This document shows, piece by piece, positions 52,206 through 63,164 of a stretch of DNA of 64,000 nucleotides. Under the pieces are notes generated by a model. The model worked only from the letters and a program-made list of their open reading frames with translations, searched no databases and was not told the origin of the DNA. Origin of the DNA: Elymus sibiricus. Lineage: Eukaryota; Streptophyta; Magnoliopsida; Poales; Poaceae. The stretch is taken from positions 202,920,195 to 202,984,194 of the forward strand of contig CM077664.1 of assembly GCA_039707655.1 (NCBI GenBank). The letters run 5' to 3'. The position numbers were made by a program, and so were the translations under genes. Position 1 is the first letter of the stretch. The number at the start of each line of letters is the position of its first letter.

Positions 52206-53037
52206 TCTATATTTATTTATATACCTACTAATAAAGTACGGAGCGTTTCTGCCCGTCCGACGTCATTTGTTTTACAAAAAAAAACCTGTTTTTTCTTTTC
52301 TTCAAGTAACCCACGGTTCAACACTAAATGCCCTTTCTCCTTTCTCTGTTGGGCTTCGGCCCAACTGCGGCAACCGCTATCTCGCGCGCCTGTGTGCTGG
52401 TTAGTATTCCATGTTCAGAATATGTTAAACATGATTATGCTATAACTTTACAACCGTAACTCGGATTAAAATAATTTGTATATGTAATTTGATCAGAAAA
52501 ATGTGTAGTTTCCAACCGTGCTATTATTTGTTTTTCTTAATCACTTTAAAAGTCTGTTCAGGGCATAAACTTAATTAATCTAATTAATTGCTATGGTGTA
52601 TTTTAGGAAATGCTAACACACAATATAACTTTTATATAATCTTTATATATATGAAATATGTTACGAGGGCCTATATGGATCGGAGGGAGTATGAATGATC
52701 GATTTCAATAGGCATATAGGAGTAATAAAGAAAGGAAAGAATAAAGGACGTGATTAGTAAGGATAAAAAAAGAACGGGAGATTCAAAAAATATGAAGGAG
52801 AGAATAACACAAAGGAATTGGTATTAATAACAAGGGCGTGGCATGCATGCAATGCAATAATAAAAAGGAATTAATACCGAGGGACGTGGGAGGGGCACGC
52901 ATAATTTCTGCTAGACATCAGTGTGTGCCTCTCTACCGTGGCCGAGCACAATTCGGATGTTGTTGGACCGTGGTGACGATATTTCAGTGGACACATCAAT
53001 TATCTCTTCCGTTGCAACGCACGAGCATATGTGCTAG
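52206..53037 (+). mobile_element. Helitron-like element (non-autonomous)
   Basis: The left end, TCTATAT...ATACCTACTAATAAAG followed by a TTTCTGCCCGTCCG block (about 52206-52261), resembles plant Helitron 5' ends. The right end CGTTGCAACGCACGAGCA then TATGTGCTAG (53010-53037) resembles a Helitron 3' end, with a short AGCA/TGCT stem before CTAG followed by T. A half Stowaway-like end (GGATCGGAGGGAGTA) lies near 52678. No helicase is encoded. The exact 5' base is uncertain. Confidence 0.6.
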
Positions 53038-53049
53038 TAATCAATGAAA

Positions 53050-54690
53050 TAACATATAACACTTTTAAACACTATAAACTTTGCCAACAATAAAAAAATG
53101 TGGCACGAATCTCACAACTGTAGTGGACAATGGATACATGCCCGTACATGGTAGAATAACCCCTCTACCGAAAAGGGGGTTTCCCGCTTTATATATAAAG
53201 CAACCACCACCAAGCCAGCTGATACAAACACACGCCACCACAATGCACACATTCAAGGCAAGATACAAAGGCGCTGAAAACAACTACACAACCCCAAACA
53301 GCTCCAAGCAGACACCTAAGCATCACTAAGGAGTCGTCGGGCCCTCATTCATGGACAAGACACCGCAATGAGACGAAGCCATGCATGACGAACCATAGGC
53401 TCCTAGGCGGCACCTTCAGGAAGGCAGTGACACTGGAGCGCCGCCACCGCCCAATCCGAGGATCAAGGTTTCCACCGGAGCACCACAACGAACAATGAGT
53501 ACCCGTGAAGACGACTTCAAGAAGGGGACGACGCCATAACGTCGTTGCCACCGGTCTGACAAGCCAGAACGGGATTTCACCCTGGCCAACATTCACCGTC
53601 ACCGAATAAAGGTACATGCAACCGCACCACTACCATCGAAAGACACATTTGGCCACCTCACCGCCCACACGGCCATGGTTACAAGACAGCGCCTAAGCCG
53701 CGGGCTCGGCCCCCGAGCACCGCGACTCCAACCACCAAGGCCGCCGCCCAAGCATCCATGGCCCCAACTCCATCCCCAACCTAGGCTCATAGCCAAGACG
53801 ACAAAAGAGGTGGGCGGGAAGATACCTCCTTCCCCACCCTTGAACATCTCCCAAGTCCATGCCAGCGAAAACTAGCCTACACCGCCCTGCCTTGCCCCAC
53901 CCGGGCAAAGGCGATCTCCCCGGTGGCACGCCGCCACCAGACGGGAGGCACAAGGATGTCTCTGTGCCCCCCTGGCGACGGAGTATTCCTCAACGGTGGC
54001 CAGAGCTGGGAAAAGTGCAATCCTTCGGCGTCCCTGCACAACCATGGCATGGGAATGGAGAGGAGACCACACACGAGCCGCTAACCGACGAACCAACACT
54101 GGAGCACGCCCAGCCGTCGCCGCGAAGCAACCTGCCAACCACCTTGGACTGTAGCAACACCGAAAAGGACCAGGCCGCCACATACCACACCCATGCATCA
54201 ACCCCGATCGAGGGCCTCCGCCACCAACCCGCGTCAGCCACTGCCGGCCCGAGCAGGGCCGAAACCGGCAGCACGCACCTCCAGCAGCCTTCATCTTCCG
54301 GCCTGGGGCCACTGCAGCGCCCAAACCACGCCGACGAGCCGCCCTCGCCGCCAGACCAAGACGAGGCCCAGATCTGGCCGCCCGAGATCAGTCGCCGCTA
54401 CCAGAACGGCGCACCCCGCCGCCGCCCATGGCCCTTCACGTCGCCTCCAGATGGCCACCACCCCGCCCCTAACTCAAGAAGAAGCGCCGCCGCCCGAGTG
54501 CCTCAGCCCGCGCCGAGCCACCCAGATCGGAGAAAGAGGGGAGGAGGGAGGGAGGGGGTGGTTAACGGGGCGGCTAGGGTTTCCCCTCCGGTCGTTCGTG
54601 GGTGCGAGGTGGAGGGTGAGGGGGTTCCACCTAGAATCACCACTCTCGATGCAACATCTCTAGACAAGAACTCTTCTCTGTGACACCATT
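53050..54690 (-). mobile_element. GC-rich LINE-like segment, no intact ORF
   Basis: Read on the minus strand it opens with GAAACCCTAGCCGCCCCG, a leader-like start, runs through 1 kb of GC-rich DNA and ends with GCTTTATATATAAAGCGGG followed by AT-rich sequence. It is absent from unit 2, so it is an insertion. The shape recalls the 5' parts of grass non-LTR elements, but no RT or endonuclease motif is visible. The many 60-270-codon frames on both strands reflect GC content. Boundaries are approximate. Confidence 0.4.
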
Positions 54691-54818
54691 TGTCTCCTCA
54701 ATTCGTTAACACACACACCGTGCGAACGTTGATTTATTCCATTCCAGGCAGTACATCAACTGTATAGTAATACAAGTATGCTACTCCTGGATATATCAGT
54801 ACGTAGATATAGACCGGA

Positions 54819-56097
54819 TCAGCCCTGGGGCTGGGGGTATTTGGCCTTGTAGTCGTTCCACAGCTCGTCCACGCTCTTCCGCAGGATCTGCACGAAGTAG
54901 TCGTCGCTGTACCCGTCCTTGAGCTTGCCGTTCATCTCCGCCACTAACCCGGCCTTGAGCGAGTCGCAGTAGTCCAGGAACCTCGCCGTCACGTCGTACC
55001 CCTGATCCCACCGGTCGCCGCCGCCCTCCTTCACCCAGTTCGCCGCTACGTACCCTGCCTTGAGCCACACGTAGTCCGCGATACCCTCAAAGATCCCCAA
55101 GTGCGCGCCGTAGTCCTGCAGCCCCCACTGCCACACGTGCGCCACCTCGTGGTACAGCACCCTGTTCACCTGCCCCTTGAAGTTGTCGCCGGTAGTACCG
55201 CCAACGGAGCGGGCGCTGAGCTCGATGGTGCTGCCGCTGGTGGAGGCGATGCCGTCTGTTGGGGCAGACCAATCCTCCTCGGCGACGAACGCCGAGCAGC
55301 CTCCCGGTGACACAAACGCCGGATAGAGATAGACGAAGGAGACATCACAATTTTCCCGGCGACGACCGCCGCGGCGCACGAACGCCTGTATATTGGCTTT
55401 ATTTCTCACAACGACTCGAACACATACATGGACGCACACACGCAGTATTACCCAGAAGAGCTCTCCTGCCGGCCGGGCGCATACCATGGTCCGACGGAGA
55501 CTACATCTTCCTCATCTCTGAGCGCACACACACCTGTAGACTACATCTCTCCTCAGTCACAATCTACACAGCACCACCACGGCCACTTAAATATACAAGG
55601 GCACGCACAGCCCATCCGCCTCCATCGGCCACTAACGCCATGCGCTAACTAACCTGACTAATCCATACCTACATGCACGCTACTAACAACCACTAGTAGT
55701 GCACAGCCAGTTCAGCACTTGTGCAGCGTCCTCAACGGCCACGGACCCAGCCGATCTCCTAACAACTTATGCATGCATGAAGCTAACTACCGGATCAAGA
55801 TTATAGCTAACACCGTCCGTGTCGCGGACGGCGAGGGTGACGGTGTCGCCATCGGCGGGCCTGCGGTCGGAGGGGTCCGGCTGGTTGAAGATGCCCCAGG
55901 TGAACGAGGAAGCATCGGAGCACTTGCTTGGCGTAGGCGGCGCCGTACTCCTGGTCGAATCGCTGACCGCCGGCCGTGCTCGACGCCTCGTTCGTCACGT
56001 CGAACGTGACCGCGCCGGCCATGGCTGCCAGGGCCAGGAGGAGGGGAGCGGCTGCTACGACCAACTTACGAAGACATCTAAATGTGAACTTGTTCAA
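54819..56097 (-). pseudogene. Basic secretory protein (PR-17/WCI-5-like) pseudogene, copy 1
   Basis: Minus-strand coding DNA for a plant basic secretory protein. It has a hydrophobic leader (LVVAAAPLLLALAAMAGA), then VTFDVTNEASSTAGGQRFD. After the solo LTR it continues GIASTSGSTIELSAR, the zinc-peptidase-like HEVAHVWQW (from about 55151), FEGIADYV and WDQGYDVTARFLDYCDSL, to the stop at 54819. These secreted, pathogen-induced proteins resemble zinc metallopeptidases. Three lesions are seen. An in-frame TAA (56106-56104) lies directly upstream with no ATG before the leader. There is a two-base loss near 55917. A 556-bp LTR with GACGG duplication sits at 55257-55812. Copy 2 (61361-62625) shares all three. 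Confidence 0.92.
55257..55812 (-). mobile_element. Solo LTR inside the basic secretory protein gene, copy 1
   Basis: On the minus strand it runs from TGTTAGC to CCCCAACA, perfect TGTT/AACA ends, between copies of GACGG (plus-strand CCGTC at 55252-55256 and 55813-55817). It contains a TATA-like TATATTTAA (plus-strand 55587-55595). Cutting it out with one duplication leaves the conserved protein junction in frame, so it is an insertion rather than an intron. Confidence 0.87.
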
Positions 56098-56107
56098 TGC
56101 GATTTAG

Positions 56108-56431
56108 ATGAAGAAGCCAAGACGCCTCGTTAGGACTCCTACACCCATAGACGGAATTCCTACTGCCGTAGACATCGTCACGAGGGTGGCTTAGTACACG
56201 AAGATCGTGCTCGCCTATGTTGAGAGTGCTCGAGCATCCACCGAGAGCGCTAAGGCATATTCTGAGAGCGCTCAGGCATATTACGAGAGCGCGAAAATAG
56301 CCGCTGAGAGCGCTAGAGCAGCCGTTGAGAGTGCGCGAGCAGCCGCCGAGAATGCGCGAGCAGCCGTCAAAGCTGCGAGGACCGCCCAAGCCGAGATCAC
56401 GAAGATGATAGAAGGCGAGGATTGCTCATGA
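56108..56431 (+). pseudogene. Heptad-repeat (ESAxAxx) ORF, copy 1
   Basis: The frame starts at MKKPRRLVRTPTP (56108), just upstream of and divergent from the secretory protein frame. An in-frame TAG at 56192-56194 interrupts it, and it ends at TGA 56429. After the stop come about eight seven-residue repeats of the type ESARAST, ESAKAYS, ESAQAYY, ESAKIAA, ESARAAV, predicted to form a long Ala-rich helix or coiled coil. Copy 2 is nearly identical and has the same TAG. I do not recognise the family. It may be one exon of a gene whose next exon is the viroplasmin-like ORF, belonging to the CACTA element. Confidence 0.6.
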
Positions 56432-56637
56432 TGGAGCTGTACTTCTGAACAACTAGTGCACTGCCTTTATGTGATCTATATGATCGATGCGTGTGAACTT
56501 AATTTCTATGTTGCTATGAAGGATCTAAACTTTTGCTTCCGAACTACTAGCGAACTGCATCATGGTGATGTCCCTTTGCACTATGTGATTGGATAACTAT
56601 GAAATTGACTGATCAGCTTGTTTATTTATCTTCGTAG

Positions 56638-56907
56638 ATGAAGTGAAACTGGTATGTGGTGTACACCGGGAGGAACCCAGGAGTTTATGATTCATGGGAG
56701 ATATGCAAGGAACAAATGGACGGTTACAAGAACAGTTGTTATAAAGGATATAAGACTAAAACAGAAGCAGATGATCGTTATGCCAACTACGTCCGCAAAG
56801 AGAAAATCAACTATAAAGTATGCAAGACCGTGTGGACAAGTGGACGAGTAAAGAATTTGATTATCTTTATCCAGTTCATTGTCATTATGGTGTTGTTGTT
56901 ATCATGA
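56638..56907 (+). pseudogene. Viroplasmin-like/RNase H1 N-terminal domain ORF with hydrophobic tail, copy 1
   Basis: After an acceptor-like CTTCGTAG the frame reads, following an in-frame TGA at 56644, WYVVYTGRNPGVYDSWEICK and GYKNSCYKGYKTKTEAD. This is the fold signature of the caulimovirus viroplasmin/RNase H1 N-terminal domain, which binds RNA-DNA hybrids. The last about 20 residues (LIIFIQFIVIMVLLLS) are strongly hydrophobic, like a tail anchor, which is unusual for this domain. It lies 207 bases after the heptad ORF and may be its second exon. It is repeated at 63165-63434. Confidence 0.6.
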
Positions 56908-57114
56908 GGTCTTGTATGTATGTGACATGTTGAATGCTTCGCTGAGAGGCTATATGTACTGTCACGTGAGTTGTTGTACTCTAATTTGTACATCTACTTG
57001 TATTGAATGTAATGTGCATGATCGCTTACGTAATGCGTATTGCCTGCTGTGTACTGTCAATTTTCAGGGTAATTTGTATTGGCTAATTGTCACGTTTGTG
57101 TGTTGCCAGATGGA
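56908..57114 (+). other. AT-rich DNA between the viroplasmin-like ORF and the CACTA end
   Basis: No gene is seen. It is near-identical to 63435-63640. Confidence 0.5.
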
Positions 57115-57345
57115 GAAGTAATTGTGGCGGGTGCTACAGAAAACCCGCCACAACTAATAAAACATTACAGCGGCGGGCCATATCAAGCGCCCGCCACTGT
57201 TTATGTGCTACCACTGGCGGGCGAACGCCCGCCACTGATGGCGTATTAGCAGTGGCGGAAGTTCAGTGGCGGGCGCCCCTGAGAGGCTTGCCCGCCACTA
57301 ATGGCATTTCCCCACCCGCCACTGCTAGGCATTCCTGCAGTAGTG
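57115..57345 (+). mobile_element. CACTA 3' terminus with CCCGCCACT subterminal repeats, copy 1
   Basis: The segment carries many CCCGCCACT/AGTGGCGGG words in both orientations and ends GGCATTCCTGCAGTAGTG, the complement of a CACTACTGCAGGAATGCC terminus. TGA follows as the presumed duplicated triplet. No matching left terminus is visible in the unit. It is a different family from the CACTA end at 27284. Confidence 0.88.
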
Positions 57346-58690
57346 TGAGCTCATCTTGTTATTTTGATGATTTCTCTGAATGTAAGATTGTCTAGAGACA
57401 AGTTAGTTATGTTCAACTGAAAAGTAATATAATGTATGATACAACGCAATCCAACATGCCAACTAAAGTACAGCGTGAATCTCTTGAGGAATGCATTTTA
57501 GCGAGAAAAAGCTGAATTTGACAAGCAAGTAAATATATTCTTTTTCATTATTTAGATTTGTATTATGTCAGTATTACTATTAATTGTATTTAGTGTTATA
57601 GATTATGGATAAAACATTATGAACCAAGGTATGTGAAAGTTGATGGAAGTGATATAGAGGACCAACTAATTAGCACAAAATATATGGGATCATGAGGTAT
57701 ACAATTCATATGTCCAAATGGTATGTCAAATGGATAGCAACAACTATACATGGACTGGTCCAGATCACATAACGATTTAAATTAAGCCAAAATTCGTTGT
57801 AAGTTTTGTTGTTACAATATTTTAGTATTTCTTCGTAAACAGTGATTATCGAATGGTAATTATAGTGACAACACCATGCATACATTGGCTCTCGGTATAA
57901 TTAATATAACAAAGGTGAAGTCAATACAAAATATGTTTATTGGAAGCAATGTGAAGTATGACATTACTTCTTCCATAATGGTAATTTCTTTAACACTCCC
58001 TCCGTCCTTGAAAGAGTGTACTTTCAACTTTGGAAAGTCAAACTTTTTTATCTTTGACTGTATTTATACAATAATGCACCAACATTTATGCCATCAAATT
58101 AGTAGCATTAGATTCATGATAAAAATATATTTTCATCATATACCTATTTGGTTTCATAAATATTGATATATTTTTGCACAAACTCGGTCAAACTTGAGAT
58201 AGTTTGACCCTCCAACGAAGTTGGAAGTACACTCTTTCAAGGACTGGGGGAGTAAGTTGTTTCCATCTAAAAATGTTGTCCTGATTTATCTACCTCTAAT
58301 GCGGTATTTTTGATTGCACAAAATAATTTCAGTTTGTAATTGTTATGCCGATGCACTAGTGTTGGTCAACTTATGTGTGGGATATGAAGGATAAGGTAAT
58401 TAACATTTTAGATCCACAACGTGCAAATGGTACTACATCGTACATGAAAGAAATACATGAAGTGTGCTAATATTATACACAAGGCATTGTTTGACTGCAT
58501 TGAAAAGTTTTTTGGCACTTGGAGTTGCTTTCGTAATATTAGATGGTCAAAAAAAATTCATGAGACAACTGATATGTCATTGCAAAGATACATTCCATTA
58601 TTTATGTATATCATAAAGATTGATTTATTTGTACTAATCATGAGAGATCCACGGCAGATATCATTCGTTCCTATCAAGTTTTAGTAGTAG
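57346..58690 (+). pseudogene. Ulp1-like pseudogene 3' part, unit 2 copy
   Basis: It matches 49644-50740 through the same exon-like blocks (TMHTLALG, SNVKYDITSSIM, WSTYVWDMKD, KALFDCIEKFFGTW). Frame changes and stops differ in detail from unit 1. It lacks the 5' exons because the unit begins inside the gene. Confidence 0.7.
57996..58252. mobile_element. Stowaway-type MITE
   Basis: The 257-bp element has ends CTCCCTCCGTCCTTGAAAGA and its complement (CTCCCCCAGTCC...), about 35 bases of near-matching inverted repeat. TA follows the right end and CA (mutated TA) precedes the left. Unit 1 has the empty site near 50285. Confidence 0.92.
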
Positions 58691-59520
58691 TTGAAACTTG
58701 TTGAAGTTGTCATTCGTTCCTACCAAGTTTTAGTACTTAAAACTTGGTGAAGTTTATAGAACTTGTCAAAACGTATTCAATAGTGGTCTTGTTTCAAAGC
58801 CCTCGTCACAAGGAACACGAATATGCAAACGAAATATAAATTCTACTTTCGATTCAACAGATATAATAGATTCAAATTTAGAAGTCAAAAGAAAAAGCAG
58901 GGAGGTGCGGTGTGTGGGCCATGCAGTCTCTGTCAAAAGCTGCACCAAAAGCTGCATGCATGGAGTAATTAAGCCATAAACACATTTACAAGTTTTTGAA
59001 TCTTTTGACGCAAACCTGCAGCCAAGAATCCACGTGCCCTTGTCGGTGCGTGTTATAAATCCTCTCTCCATATATGTGGAGAATTTCTAGGTAATAAATG
59101 TAGGCTCAACTCAACCAAAGAGAGCAACAACATTTTTCAGCAGATATTTTATTTTATCACTAATTGTGACAACGTTGTCTTTTACCAAACTTTGTCTTTG
59201 ACGGCACATAATATCTTATCTCGATACGACATTCATCTTAATCTTGACTGATTTTTTCACTGTTAGAAAATTGGTTAGTGGAGAAAGAAGTTTATGACAT
59301 ACAAGGGCCATGTACACATGCCGAAATAATTAATTGATTTTCAAAAATAAGTTGTGAATGCAGCATGAGAAATGATATTCTACTATTCCATGCATGTATC
59401 CACCGTCCGCCACTACTTTGAGATTTGTGCCATTTTTTAGTCTGGCTAAATATATTTTGTTTGGTAGTGTTTTGTTTAAGATTCATGCCATGTTTAACGT
59501 TAATTTATTCCATTGCAGAC
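58691..59520 (+). other. Unit 2 downstream DNA without a gene
   Basis: It matches 50740-51378 and 51990-52068, with the unit 1 MITE absent. The segment TTTATTCCATTGCAGACAG (59503) corresponds to 54730-54750 in unit 1. Confidence 0.7.
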
Positions 59521-59768
59521 AGCAACGAGAGATGCTACATCCACGTAAAGAGTTACGTATGTTTACGGGCTGGGCTGATTTGGCACTGTTTGATTGGATT
59601 AAGGAGGAGAGTTAGGCCCACCCACCCTGAAATTCAGGGGGAGATTAGTAGTAGATCAAGGGAAGGGTCACGCTACGCATCGCCCGGCGGATCTTTTTTT
59701 AAAATCCGCCGTCTCGATAGCCGATAGATCTAGTGCCAACCAACAGCCCTGCCTCGTTCTTATAATTG

Positions 59769-60145
59769 CAACAGTGACTGTGTTGCAGAACCTTTTGCAA
59801 CAGAGGTCATGTTGCAGAAATTTTTGCAACATAACTCGTGTTGCAGAAATTTTTGCAACAAAGGTCCTGTTGCGGATTTTTTTTTTTTTGCAACAGAGAT
59901 CCTGTTGCGGATTTTTTCAGAACATTTTTCTTCTGCAGAATTTTTTTACAACAGAGGTCATATTGCAGAAACTTTTGCAACATAACTCGTGTTGCACAAT
60001 TTTTTGCAACAAAGGTCCTGTTGCGGAATTTTTTTTTGCGACAGGTCCTGTTGCGGATTTTTTCGGAACATTTTTCTTCTGCAGAATTTTTTTGCAACAT
60101 AGGTCCTGTTGCAGAACCTCATTGCAACACAACACTTGTTGCAAA
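59769..60145. repeat. Palindromic TTGCAAC/GTTGCAG repeat array 1
   Basis: About ten units of roughly 29-35 bases follow the scheme GTTGCAGAA-T(n)-TTGCAACA-AGGTC(C/A)T. The GTTGC and GCAAC halves are inverted within each unit, so each could form a small hairpin. A TTCTTCTGCAGAA variant occurs at about 59929 and 60075. Small frames across it are shadows. Confidence 0.88.
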
Positions 60146-60416
60146 AGCACCTCCGGTGAATCCCTCGATAACAGTTCACGACAGCGAACACACAATGCTC
60201 CTGGTTCTAGGAGAATAGATTAAATGTGGGCTCCAGGAAGGCGCGTGGCAAATGGAGCAGGTGGTGGATGCGGACGAGCGATCCGCTGGCTGATTGTTAG
60301 TGTTTCCCATTCTGAATACTTCAAAATTCTTTGTAATGTCAAAACCGTGGTGTTTTGTGCCTACATGCTAAATTACTGTAGTATTTCAACGCTTTAGGCC
60401 CTGTTTGATAGCAAAG

Positions 60417-61208
60417 TCTATACCTACTAATAAAAGGGCTATTGCTTCTGCCCGTCCGCTGTCATATTAGATTTTTTAGCGATAGTTAATGTTTTGGGCC
60501 ACGCTACGCGTCGGCCGGCGGACAACGAGAAAACATCTGCCGCCTCGCTGGTCGTTGGATGGATGCGGGGATAGCCATCCGATCTACCCATCCACGAGCG
60601 GCATCCCCTTTTGCAACAAGAGCGGTGTTGCAGAACAAGCCCTGCAACAGGATGCTTGTTGCAAAATGTCCGAATCGCTATTACCTTCCCGAAACACGGT
60701 CTGTGTTGCAGAACTTTTTTGCAACTGAGGTCTTGTTGCAGAACTTTTTACAACAGAGATTTACTGCAAAAAAGAAATTGTCTTCACTTTTTTGCAAAAT
60801 AGCTTATGCTACGGGAGACTTTTGCAACATTGGTGTTGTTGCAGTAAAATTTGAGGGGAGTCATGAGGAGTCAGGGGCACATGTCACGCGGGACACGTGT
60901 CGTACGAGCGAACAGGGGTTGTGCTGTAGATTTTTTTTTGTCTTCATCTTTTTGTAATGTAGATGATGTTGCGGAAGGACTTTTGCAACATGAGTGATGT
61001 TGCAGAAACTTCTTTCTACATAAAGGATGATGTAACATGGTCCTTGCTGGGATAAGCATAGCGGTGTGGTGGGCTCCACTGGGACACGCGTCGTGCAAGG
61101 AAACTGGTGGACGAAACCAAAAGATCTGCCGGTGGGTTTCGAGCGTTTTCCTTAAGGGAAAGGGGGAGTTAGTACGTAAGATTTCGTAAGACTTATTCGT
61201 AAATCTAG
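60417..61208 (+). mobile_element. Helitron-like element holding TTGCAAC array 2 (tentative)
   Basis: It begins TCTATACCTACTAATAAAAG followed by TTCTGCCCGTCCG, close to the Helitron-like 5' end at 52206-52261, and may end at CTAG (61205-61208). It contains a second, looser TTGCAAC array (60613-60850 and 60960-61040) and no helicase. The 3' end is the weaker call. Confidence 0.45.
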
Positions 61209-61360
61209 CATTATTGATAGAGCAACTGTGTAGTACAAGTATATTGTATCAATATCACGTGACACATGTGGCAAGCAATCAATCAAAACTATTAAAAAAA
61301 GTATACTGTATCAGTACGTAGACCGGTACAGATGCAACAGTATATTTGCATCGATCAACC

Positions 61361-62625
61361 CTAGGGCTGGGGGTACTTGGCCTTGTAGTCGTTCCACAGC
61401 TGGTCCACGCTCTTCCCCAGGATCTGCATGAAGTAGTCGTCGCTGTACCCGTCCTTGAGCTTGCCGTTCATCTCCGCCACGAACCCGGCCTTGAGCGAGT
61501 CGCAGTAGTCCAGGAACCTGGCCGTCACGTCGTACCCCTGATCCCACCGGTCACCGCCCCCCTCCTTCACCCAGTTCGCCGCTACGTACCCGGCCTTGAG
61601 CCGCACGTAGTCCGCGATACCCTCAAAGATCCCCGAGTGCACGCCGTAGTCTTGCAGCCCCCACTGCCACACGTGCGCCACCTCGTGGTACAGCACCCCG
61701 TTCACCTGCTCCTTGAAGTTGTCGCCGGTAGTACCGCCAACGGAGCGGGCGCTGAGCTCGATGGTGCTGCCGCTGGTGGAGGCGATGCCGTCTGTTGGGG
61801 CAGACCAATCCTCCTCGGCGACGAACGCCGAGCGGCCTCCCGGTGACACAAACGCCGGATAGAGATAGACGAAGGAGACACCACAATTTTCCCGGCGACG
61901 ACCGCCGCGGCGCACGAACGCCTGTATCTTGGCTTTATTCGAACACATACATGGACGCACACACGCAGTATTATCCAGAGGAGCTCTCCTGCCGGCCGGG
62001 CGCATACCATGGTCCGACGGAGACTACATCTTCCTCATCTCTGAGCGCACACACACCTATAGACTACATCTCTCCTCAGTCACAATCTACACAGCATGCA
62101 CCACCACGGCCACTTAAACATACAAGGGCACGCACAGCCCATCCGCCTCCATCGGCCACTAACGCCATGCACTAACTAACCTGACTAATCCATACCTACA
62201 TGCACGCTACTAACAACCACTAGTAGTGCACAGCCAGTTCAGCACTTGTGCAGCGTCCTCAACGGCCACGGACCCAGCCGATCTGCTAACAACTTATGCA
62301 TGCATGCAAGCTAACTACCGGATCAAGATTATAGCTAACACCGTCCGTGTCGCGGACGGCGAGGGTGACGGTGTCGCCATCGGCGGGCCTGCGGTCGGAG
62401 GGGTCCGGCTGGTTGAAGATGCCCCAGGTGAACGAGGAAGCATCGGAGCACTTGCTTGGCGTAGGCGGCGCCGTACTCCTGGTCGAATCGCTGACCGCCG
62501 GCCGTGCTCGACGCCTCGTTCGTCACGTCGAACGTGACCGCGCCGGCCATGGCTGCCAGGGCCAGGAGGAGGGGAGCGGCTGCTACGACCAACTTACGAA
62601 GACATCTAAATGTGAACTTGTTCAA
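61361..62625 (-). pseudogene. Basic secretory protein pseudogene, copy 2
   Basis: The same structure as copy 1: leader and VTFDVTNEASS (62625 downward), a two-base loss near 62445, solo LTR at 61793-62340, then GIASTSGSTIELSAR, HEVAHVWQW, FEGIADYV, and the stop at 61361. It differs from copy 1 at scattered sites (for example HSGIFEG here, HLGIFEG in copy 1). Shared lesions show that the gene was dead before the duplication. Confidence 0.92.
61793..62340 (-). mobile_element. Solo LTR inside the basic secretory protein gene, copy 2
   Basis: It occupies the same position, ends and flanking duplication (plus-strand CCGTC at 61788-61792 and 62341-62345) as copy 1, eight bases shorter. Confidence 0.87.
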
Positions 62626-62635
62626 TGCGATTTAG

Positions 62636-62959
62636 ATGAAGAAGCCAAGACGCCTCGTTAGGACTCCTACACCCACAGACGGAATTCCTACTGCCGTAGA
62701 CATCGTCATGAGGGTGGCTTAGTACACGAAGATCGTGCTCGCCTATGTTGAGAGTGCTCGAGCATCCACCGAGAGCGCTAAGGCATATTCTGAGAGCGCT
62801 CAGGCATATTACGAGAGCGCGAAAATAGCCGCTGAGAGCGCTAGAGCAGCCGTTGAGAGTGCGCGAGCAGCCGCCGAGAATGCGCGAGCAGCCGTCAAAG
62901 CTGCGAGGACCGCCCAAGCCGAGATCACGAAGATGATAGAAGGCGAGGATTGCTCATGA
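62636..62959 (+). pseudogene. Heptad-repeat (ESAxAxx) ORF, copy 2
   Basis: It is near-identical to 56108-56431, with the same in-frame TAG (62720-62722) and the same eight heptads. There is no repeat-number difference between copies. Confidence 0.6.
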
Positions 62960-63164
62960 TGGAGCTGTACTTCTGAACAACTAGTGCACTGCCTTTATGT
63001 GATCTATATGATCGATGCGTGTGAACTTAATTTCTATGTTGCTATGAAGGATCTAAAATTTTGCTTCCGAACTACTAGCGAACTGCATCATGGTGATGTG
63101 CCTTTGCACTATGTGATTGGATAACTATGAAATTGACTGATCAGCTTGTTTATTTATCTTCGTA

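Larger units (their letters stand above)
49644..57345 (+). repeat. Tandem unit 1 (Ulp1-like 3' part to CACTA terminus)
   Basis: Homology with unit 2 begins at CGAGCACATC (49644), equivalent to TGAGCTCATC at 57346 and 63871. It includes the pseudogene 3' part, its downstream DNA, the basic secretory protein pseudogene, the heptad and viroplasmin-like ORFs and the CACTA end. Unit 1 alone contains the MITE at 51427-51930, a Helitron-like element and a GC-rich LINE-like segment. Confidence 0.9.

Noticed and set aside
53675..54683. Several 60-274-codon frames on both strands as captured genes
   Set aside because: They overlap in all frames of one GC-rich segment without recognisable domains; leader-like LINE DNA is a simpler explanation.
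54819..55487. 222-codon continuous minus-strand frame as a full secretory protein gene
   Set aside because: Its first 75 or so residues come from the solo LTR; only the part below 55257 is homologous to the family.
55690..55705. ACCACTAGTAGTGCAC as facing CACTA ends
   Set aside because: It is a short palindrome inside the solo LTR, present in both copies.
59769..61050. CRISPR-like array
   Set aside because: Spacers are not unique, the units vary in length and are self-complementary, and the genome is a plant.
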